Positions 61,301 to 64,000 of a stretch of 64,000 bases of DNA are shown in pieces (the stretch's first letter is position 1; each line of letters starts with the position of its first letter). Made by a program: the position numbers and the translations under genes. The notes under the pieces were generated by a model that was not told where the DNA came from, made no database searches, and worked only from the letters and a program-made list of their open reading frames with translations. The stretch comes from JACCTH01 sp050741915 (GTDB taxonomy: Bacteria; Actinomycetota; Acidimicrobiia; Spongiisociales; ZC4RG35): the NCBI GenBank assembly GCA_050741915.1, contig JBOGEX010000015.1, forward strand, positions 1-64,000, given 5' to 3'.

Positions 61301-63254
61301 AGGTACCCCCGTCAGTCACGATGTCGGTGTCGGCATGAAGGCACTTAATCGCGCCGGCGGCGCGGTCGCCTATGCGGAGGAAACCCATCACCCCCGACGA
61401 CTTGCCGCCACCCGAGAGCATCTCGCTCTCGGCTCGGATGTTCGAGAAATTCGTCCCGGTACCCGAGCCAACTTTAAACAGCCGGGCCTCGCGCACCCAG
61501 AGATCCATGATTCCACCGGGGTTGACGAGGTCGTCTGAGACCGAGTTGATGAAGCAGTTGTGGACTACAACTCCGTCAGCAACATAAGACTCATCTTCTT
61601 GAACTTGAAAGTTGTAAACCGTACCGAAGAACGGAACAACTGCCGTTGACTGAATCCGGTATGCCCGATCCTCTCCGATGCGAAGGAATCGGCTCTGGAC
61701 TGATGACAGAGGGATATCAACATCGCATTTTTCAGCGAGTTCACTCGCATCCTTAACCGAGACAGTGACGCGAAAGTGAGGGGCAGTGCCACCGGGCCGC
61801 ACCCGGCCGCCCATGATCGCAGGCGAGTACCCAAGAGAGCGCAGAAGGCGCCAAATGCCTTCTGCAAGCTCCTGATTCGATTGGTCGAAGCACATAAGTG
61901 TCGCATTGCCAGCCTTAAGGGTGCATCCATCCGACTTGAAAAGGCCCACCAGGAGCTCCAGACGATGCTCGCTAGGTAGTTCGTACACGAAACCCGGAAG
62001 GGACTTGCCAGCGAAACCGAACCCAAAGTGCTTGACAAAGAACCGCGCCAGCGGGCGTCGCACGAATCGAAGGTGGGCGGTGTTTTGTCCAACTGCTCGC
62101 TCGACCGGTGCCGTAACTCCGAAATGGTGTTCCATCAGGTCGAGAACGTCGGTCTGGGCGGCGGTGTCATTCCCACGAAATACGAAGTTCACGCTGGACA
62201 GTTGCCCGTCTCTCGTTTCGTGCCCGATGCTCCCGTCGCCGAGCCACCTGCCGAAGAGACGGAAAAGGCTCGGCTCGTCAAAAGCGACCATCCTCTTCAT
62301 CTGAGGGCGGTGGCGCGCGTTGCGCGTTATCAAATGAGTTTCAGAAACCTCGAAATTGGGGCCTACGAATGCTCCGAGATCGACTGGTGCGGGTATGACA
62401 TGAGAATCCGTCGGCCTAGCACTAATGACATAGTCGCCCGCCTGGAGGTCGCCTGCGGGCAACCATTGAGGATTGAGCTGGCCCCTTTTGACTTCTGATC
62501 GTCGAAGCGCGAGCACCGGATGATTGGCGGTCGAAACAAACGGTGATGCGGTCAGCCTGGAGATCCTCAGACTGACTAACTCCTCCTCTACCTGTCGCTG
62601 CGTCACCTCCAACACTCTCTGATATCGACCTCGGTGCGTCAGGACCCTGTCGCCCGGTTCGATCTTTTCGATTGGCTTGAATCCATCAGATGTGGTGATC
62701 CGCGCCGAAGCGGGGAAACAGGCGTGAGGGGCGGGATGCGTATAAGCATCCGGTGAGGAAGTCATCTCCCCCGTCGCGGGATCTACGTACCAAAAGCCCT
62801 GGGGAGTGCCGGTGATGCCGTAGGCATGGGCGAGCCCGGTATTGAACCACTGTGGTGAGTTGGGAGAGGCGATCTGGTTGGCGAGCATGTACTTCATCTC
62901 GTCTTCAAACGCTTGCGCGTCCTCCGCCGACGCGAAGTAGCCGTACTTCTCACCCCACCATCGCCAGGTCCCCGCCAGACGATCAAAGACCTGGCGGGCT
63001 GAGGTCTCCGAGCCGAGGAAGGTGTGGCCGTTGCCGTCCGTCTGCGGCACTCCGGCTTTGCGGAAGTACTTGGACACGATGATGTCGGTGGCGACCTGCG
63101 ACCAGGCGGCGGGCACCTCGGCGTCCTTCACTTCGAAGACCACCGAGCCGTCGGGGTTGGTGATTCGAGAGTCTCTCCTCGCCCATTGGATAGCGGCGTA
63201 TGGGTCTCGACCCTCGGCGGTGAAGCGGCGGGGGACACGAAGTCCTTTGCTCAT
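55365..63254 (-). CDS. nrdJ: Class II (B12-dependent) ribonucleotide reductase with four inteins
   Basis: One uninterrupted frame of 2,629 residues from ATG 63254, which follows GGAGGGAG. After removing four inteins, about 1,115 residues remain, a normal NrdJ. NrdJ reduces ribonucleotides using adenosylcobalamin. Visible exteins: PNSPQWFNTGL, the redox Cys of CFINSVSDD, GSGTGTNFSNIR, SGGTTRRAAKMV, NP + CSEYVFIDDTACNLAS (predicted thiyl-radical Cys, then a partner Cys 11 residues on), APTG + TIGLQMDCDTTGVEPD, and a C-terminal zinc ribbon (LCDVCGHI, CYKCLNCG). All four splice junctions keep the frame. Tandem NrdR-like boxes lie upstream. Residue numbers in the intein entries count from an upstream in-frame codon at 63329. 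Confidence 0.92.
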   Translation of the reverse strand: MSKGLRVPRRFTAEGRDPYAAIQWARRDSRITNPDGSVVFEVKDAEVPAAWSQVATDIIVSKYFRKAGVPQTDGNGHTFLGSETSARQVFDRLAGTWRWWGEKYGYFASAEDAQAFEDEMKYMLANQIASPNSPQWFNTGLAHAYGITGTPQGFWYVDPATGEMTSSPDAYTHPAPHACFPASARITTSDGFKPIEKIEPGDRVLTHRGRYQRVLEVTQRQVEEELVSLRISRLTASPFVSTANHPVLALRRSEVKRGQLNPQWLPAGDLQAGDYVISARPTDSHVIPAPVDLGAFVGPNFEVSETHLITRNARHRPQMKRMVAFDEPSLFRLFGRWLGDGSIGHETRDGQLSSVNFVFRGNDTAAQTDVLDLMEHHFGVTAPVERAVGQNTAHLRFVRRPLARFFVKHFGFGFAGKSLPGFVYELPSEHRLELLVGLFKSDGCTLKAGNATLMCFDQSNQELAEGIWRLLRSLGYSPAIMGGRVRPGGTAPHFRVTVSVKDASELAEKCDVDIPLSSVQSRFLRIGEDRAYRIQSTAVVPFFGTVYNFQVQEDESYVADGVVVHNCFINSVSDDLVNPGGIMDLWVREARLFKVGSGTGTNFSNIRAESEMLSGGGKSSGVMGFLRIGDRAAGAIKCLHADTDIVTDGGTFRIKDLAPGQRVMTRFGPRKIDAVHDNGVQPLVRITTALGDEMLCTPEHRFWVRNAAGEGWKEAKDLTDEDYALVDLSGLGLGTAQALKPIALGHHNEIEHELPTVLDEGFALWLGWMSGDGSITSIPSAKFLAIQIGDEDPELLDRYVTISKGVFGSKIHIFINRRADGRSDASASVRFSSSQVIRFLDANGLRKGRATETSIPDLVKSSPAAVRAAFLSGLFEADGHIDNGYPVLSTVSRQMARDVHRLLLGIGIPSTVKRQDIRTSAKGILPIHLVRVVGGEGVRRFAKLVGFISERKSAKLDAAVIRKTDSPYETQWILPHIAGEMNQLWQKASPSLRRALAPYCRYARPRSLSLLRASALMARFPEELAGSVVDRFALGNVAYQQLSVAPAGEGPVFDLTIQGVHEYSVHGLVTHNSGGTTRRAAKMVILDLDHPDVEEFIDWKKHEEGKARVLIQHGGYPADFNGEAYATVSGQNSNNSVRVPNEFIEAVRSDGDWELRERTSGKVRKTLKARDLWRKVAEAAWACADPGVQFDTIINEWHTSPAGGKIRATNPCFPGDTRIATDKGLIQFRDLVSRVTEGESFQVYTHDATGGTPAETVSLTTPTQFMITGKNQILRLEFSDGRVLRLTPNHRLWTANRGWVRADELSDTDQVRLLDHDIDFGMASWTIPIPSDPRAFQSWSSRKNAVVLPEKWTEEFAHYLGWLIGDGSLTDDTAVTVYGTEAEQTSVMPQHLRLLTEINGGVAPKPTKMGNGTYQLRLGRHAFMNYLEALGVGRGRAGTKKVPWAIFEAPKAIVASFLRGLYDADGCVRNGSTTRYVGLGSISLGLLRGVQQLLDSFGVHGSIYVYRESQPGAFVYVTKSGEERSYSGQRAHDLRVMGTDLEKFALSIGFLSHKGDLLSRMLAESIRYSTRHWVKLRSRSEDGWETTFNLTEPRNHSYLAESVIVSNCSEYVFIDDTACNLASINLIKFYDDKTGVFDTEAYEHAIRIWTIALEISVTMAHFPSREIAQGSYDYRTLGLGYANLGTLLMRMGLPYDSDAGRAVSAAITAVLTGYAYATSAELAASVGAFPRFAENREAMLRVIRNHRRATYDSAQQEYEGLSHYVMGINPDLSPGNLLTAARQSWDLALDMGERHGFRNAQVSVIAPTGCLVGDSLVPTELGLTRLSSLGDAQGKQWQDLGVKVGTDQGPQNASHFYINGVEPVVTVTTRRGYRVHGTPTHRIKVVGSDGSWVWKRFGEIQKADLVPLQLGQLVGDERVVRLSDIGEVTADVAELIGIVVGFGTVEKETLRIGGSNPTEVALLLKRVFGEEVPTTGEVGVTLNLLAKPRLRALAAFAGEGSVPDEILASNNPEIYKAFASHLIGVSIAERLARDLQNVELAIGRPSHLRDSSAGWIVSVDASHTQADFIFDEVVNAALGEEQPTFDLSVPANVTYVANGFVSHNTIGLQMDCDTTGVEPDFALVKFKKLAGGGYFKIVNQSVAPALRNLLYGEDQIEEIVRFIVGASSLQGAPHINRESLMAKGFNEEDLAKIEKALPAVFELKHAFNPFVLGEEAMLRLGFELHEYATFEFDLLRSLGFSNREVREATEWVCGQQTIEGAPQLRDEHLAVFDTANRNGRNGSRLIHHTGHIRMLAATQPFLSGAASKTINMPNEATIEDIEESYLLSYELGVKCMALYRDGSKASQPLSAGSDDAQPEDEPEEVTRAHEIDKQILWGKIPMGMSPTQAYSQGMHPPRFVLPGRRGGYTQEARIGGHKVYLRTGEYDDGTLGEVFIDLAKEGATLRGILSCFAIAVSKGLQFGVPLEEFVDTFTFQTFEPRGLVEGHPNIKMANSIVDYVFRALAVEYLQRDELAQVPPNRDGDLPEPKKGLALDAGVQLDLTDAVADQDVTAVASAVTFLDQGPVATKAEAVARVAAASAPDAGTRAMQTALSDMMGDAPLCDVCGHITIRNGSCYKCLNCGNSLGCS
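56943..57827 (-). other. Intein 4 of NrdJ (295 aa, decayed endonuclease)
   Basis: It begins CLVGDSLVPTELG, has block B TPTHRIKVV and ends NGFVSHN, followed by extein Thr (TIGLQMDCD). It is about 100 residues shorter than the others. The only LAGLIDADG-like segment reads ELIGIVVGFGTV, where the catalytic Asp is replaced, and no second motif is visible. It should splice but not home. It interrupts the APTG-TIGL phosphate-binding loop. Confidence 0.85.
58434..59621 (-). other. Intein 3 of NrdJ (396 aa, LAGLIDADG)
   Basis: It begins CFPGDTRIATDKG, has block B TPNHRLWTA and ends LAESVIVSN, followed by extein Cys. The penultimate residue is Ser instead of the usual His, which in other inteins slows Asn cyclisation but can be tolerated. 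DOD motifs are HYLGWLIGDGSLT and FLRGLYDADGCV. It splits NP from CSEYVF, directly before the predicted catalytic thiyl Cys. Confidence 0.88.
60039..61343 (-). other. Intein 2 of NrdJ (435 aa, LAGLIDADG)
   Basis: It begins CLHADTDIVTDGG, has block B TPEHRFWVR and ends HGLVTHN, followed by extein Ser (SGGTTRR). Cys1, penultimate His, Asn and +1 Ser are all present. DOD motifs are LWLGWMSGDGSIT and FLSGLFEADGHI. It is the largest of the four and interrupts the glycine-rich segment after GAIK. Confidence 0.9.
61557..62720 (-). other. Intein 1 of NrdJ (388 aa, LAGLIDADG)
   Basis: It begins CFPASARITTSDG, has a block-B-like TANHPVLAL and ends GVVVHN, followed by extein Cys. Splicing residues Cys1, His-Asn and +1 Cys are intact. 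The endonuclease motifs are LFGRWLGDGSIG and LLVGLFKSDGCTL with both acidic residues, so homing activity is plausible. It sits directly before CFINSV, the N-terminal active-site Cys of NrdJ. Confidence 0.9.
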
Positions 63255-63291
63255 TTTGCGAACTCCCTCCAAGACAGGCAACGTCCCTTTG

Positions 63292-63339
63292 ACCACAATA
63301 TGTTGTGGTGTCCTCTCCCCTGACCACAACCTATTGGGG
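63292..63339 (-). promoter_or_regulatory. Tandem NrdR boxes upstream of nrdJ
   Basis: CCACAATATGTTGTGG (63293-63308) is a perfect palindrome of the NrdR-box type, and CCACAACCTATTGGGG (63324-63339) is a second, less symmetric one. Their centres are 31 bp apart, matching the three-turn spacing typical of NrdR sites. NrdR would repress nrdJ when dATP is plentiful. The nrdR gene is not in this window. Confidence 0.82.
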
Positions 63340-63733
63340 CGAATACATCACTGTAATTACACGGCTGTCATTGGTCAAGCACCCCTTTGGCCTGAATTTC
63401 GCGACCTGCGACGAGCACGCGCTCAACTCAACCAAACGGGGAAGTCGGTAGCCCGGGCCGAGCTGGAGGGGAAGCTACAGCCCGCTCCCCCAGCGCGAAA
63501 ATCGACCAGCAAAGAAGTTTTCGCGCTGCCCCTTTCTGTGTCGATCTACCGGGCCCAGAGCCCGGCTTGCTCACGGGGCACCTCGAGCGGACCGCGACCA
63601 GGGGCTGATCAGCCTCCGTGAGCTCGGGCCAGCCGTCTCAGACCCGTTCAGGATGAGTTCAGGTCACTCTCGTAGGTTTCCTTGCGACCGGCCAGTCCTC
63701 GTTGGAAGGACCGAACCAAAAGGAGCGACACAA
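63340..63733. other. Intergenic region with a long inverted repeat
   Basis: No gene is visible in about 390 bp. A perfect 11-bp inverted repeat, CAGCGCGAAAA (63491-63501) and TTTTCGCGCTG (63518-63528), encloses a 16-base loop; T-rich and A-rich arms allow a terminator or regulatory hairpin reading on either strand. No cobalamin-riboswitch core was found. Confidence 0.45.
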
Positions 63734-64000
63734 ATGAAACGCACAACAAGTATGCGAATTGTGATTGCCCTGGCACTGGCAGTTGCTGCCTCGGCCTCGA
63801 TCGCCCTTGGCTCCGCCACGAAGCCGGTCGAGTTCAAACGAGCCGAGCTTCGGGTCGAGATCAACGCCACCGACGGAGACGCCGGCCTCCAGATCGACCT
63901 CGATCACGAGCCCTGGAGATCGATCTCGATCAAGCGCCCCGACGGGCAGAAGATCCTCGACGTTATGAATCGAGGGGTGCTTCGTGACTACGGGCTCACG
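63734..64000 (+). CDS. Secreted protein, N-terminal part
   Basis: ATG 63734 follows AAGGAGCG at good spacing. The first 27 residues are a signal peptide (MKRTTSMR, then IVIALALAVAASASIAL, GSA). The mature start is KPVEFKRAELRVEINATDGDAGLQ, a beta-rich segment with acidic residues. The frame is open to the window edge (89 codons). I do not recognise the family; it resembles the start of an exported beta-sandwich protein. Confidence 0.65.
   Translation, partial: MKRTTSMRIVIALALAVAASASIALGSATKPVEFKRAELRVEINATDGDAGLQIDLDHEPWRSISIKRPDGQKILDVMNRGVLRDYGLT

Noticed and set aside
63340..63733. Cobalamin riboswitch before the B12-dependent reductase
   Set aside because: I looked for a conserved B12-box-like core and a surrounding multi-stem structure on both strands and saw neither; the NrdR boxes explain the regulation.

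Overview
The window is about 62-65% GC (estimated by eye) and tightly packed. Alternative GTG/TTG starts, ATGA start/stop overlaps and apparently leaderless promoters are common. Gene content (a RhaTPQS-type rhamnose operon, a class II ribonucleotide reductase preceded by NrdR boxes, VapBC modules, ArsR-SRPBCC pairs, NarL-type two-component and class III cyclase proteins, and many small actinobacterial DUF proteins) points to a high-GC Gram-positive bacterium of the Actinomycetota, perhaps a deep lineage such as Acidimicrobiia. The class-level guess is inference; no rRNA or tRNA gene was seen to test it.

Region 1 (1-12.4 kb): a partial secreted protein and a cupredoxin remnant, then a complete L-rhamnose catabolic locus. 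A divergent lldD (lactate oxidation) faces the operon rhaT-rhaP-rhaQ-rhaS-rhaD(aldolase/SDR)-rhaI-rhaB-deoR-rhaM. Together they import L-rhamnose, isomerise, phosphorylate and cleave it to DHAP and lactaldehyde, and pass the three-carbon product towards lactate and pyruvate.

Region 2 (12.4-18.3 kb): a decayed zone with an XRE/nucleotidyltransferase pair, a vapBC pair, an intact Mth938-like gene and several broken genes (glycine-zipper protein, acetolactate decarboxylase, dihydrofolate-reductase-like protein, WD40/TolB-like protein, alpha/beta hydrolase). Many breaks are single-base indels, some in homopolymers, so part of the decay may be assembly error.

Region 3 (18.3-31.2 kb): the most unusual part, an island of caspase-fold (CHAT and caspase/gingipain-like) proteins. 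It holds a CHAT protein with a multi-helix membrane tail, a CHAT-TPR-TM-CBM9-like protein, a third CHAT protein, a fourth CHAT-like protein lacking the catalytic cysteine, a separate caspase/gingipain-like putative protease, an alpha/beta hydrolase, a ComEC-like metallo-beta-lactamase hydrolase with an unknown partner, and a cell-wall peptidase with a peptidoglycan-binding domain. An IS21-like remnant marks its right edge. I infer a conflict, signalling or programmed-death type system; its function is not shown by the sequence.

Region 4 (31.2-55.3 kb): membrane-quality genes (Rieske, NfeD, slipin), lipases/hydrolases, acyl-CoA synthetase, CPBP protease, acyltransferase, an SLH-domain protein, a sensor kinase with a response regulator fused to a cyclase domain, a second vapBC, a further cyclase and a cyclase pseudogene, then a run of small one-domain proteins (DUF5990, DUF1801, YCII, ArsR+SRPBCC twice, DUF5655, DinB, DUF1697).

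Region 5 (55.3-64 kb): a 7.9-kb class II ribonucleotide reductase gene interrupted by four in-frame inteins, two of them directly in front of predicted active-site cysteines, with a tandem pair of NrdR boxes upstream; then the start of a secreted protein that runs off the window.
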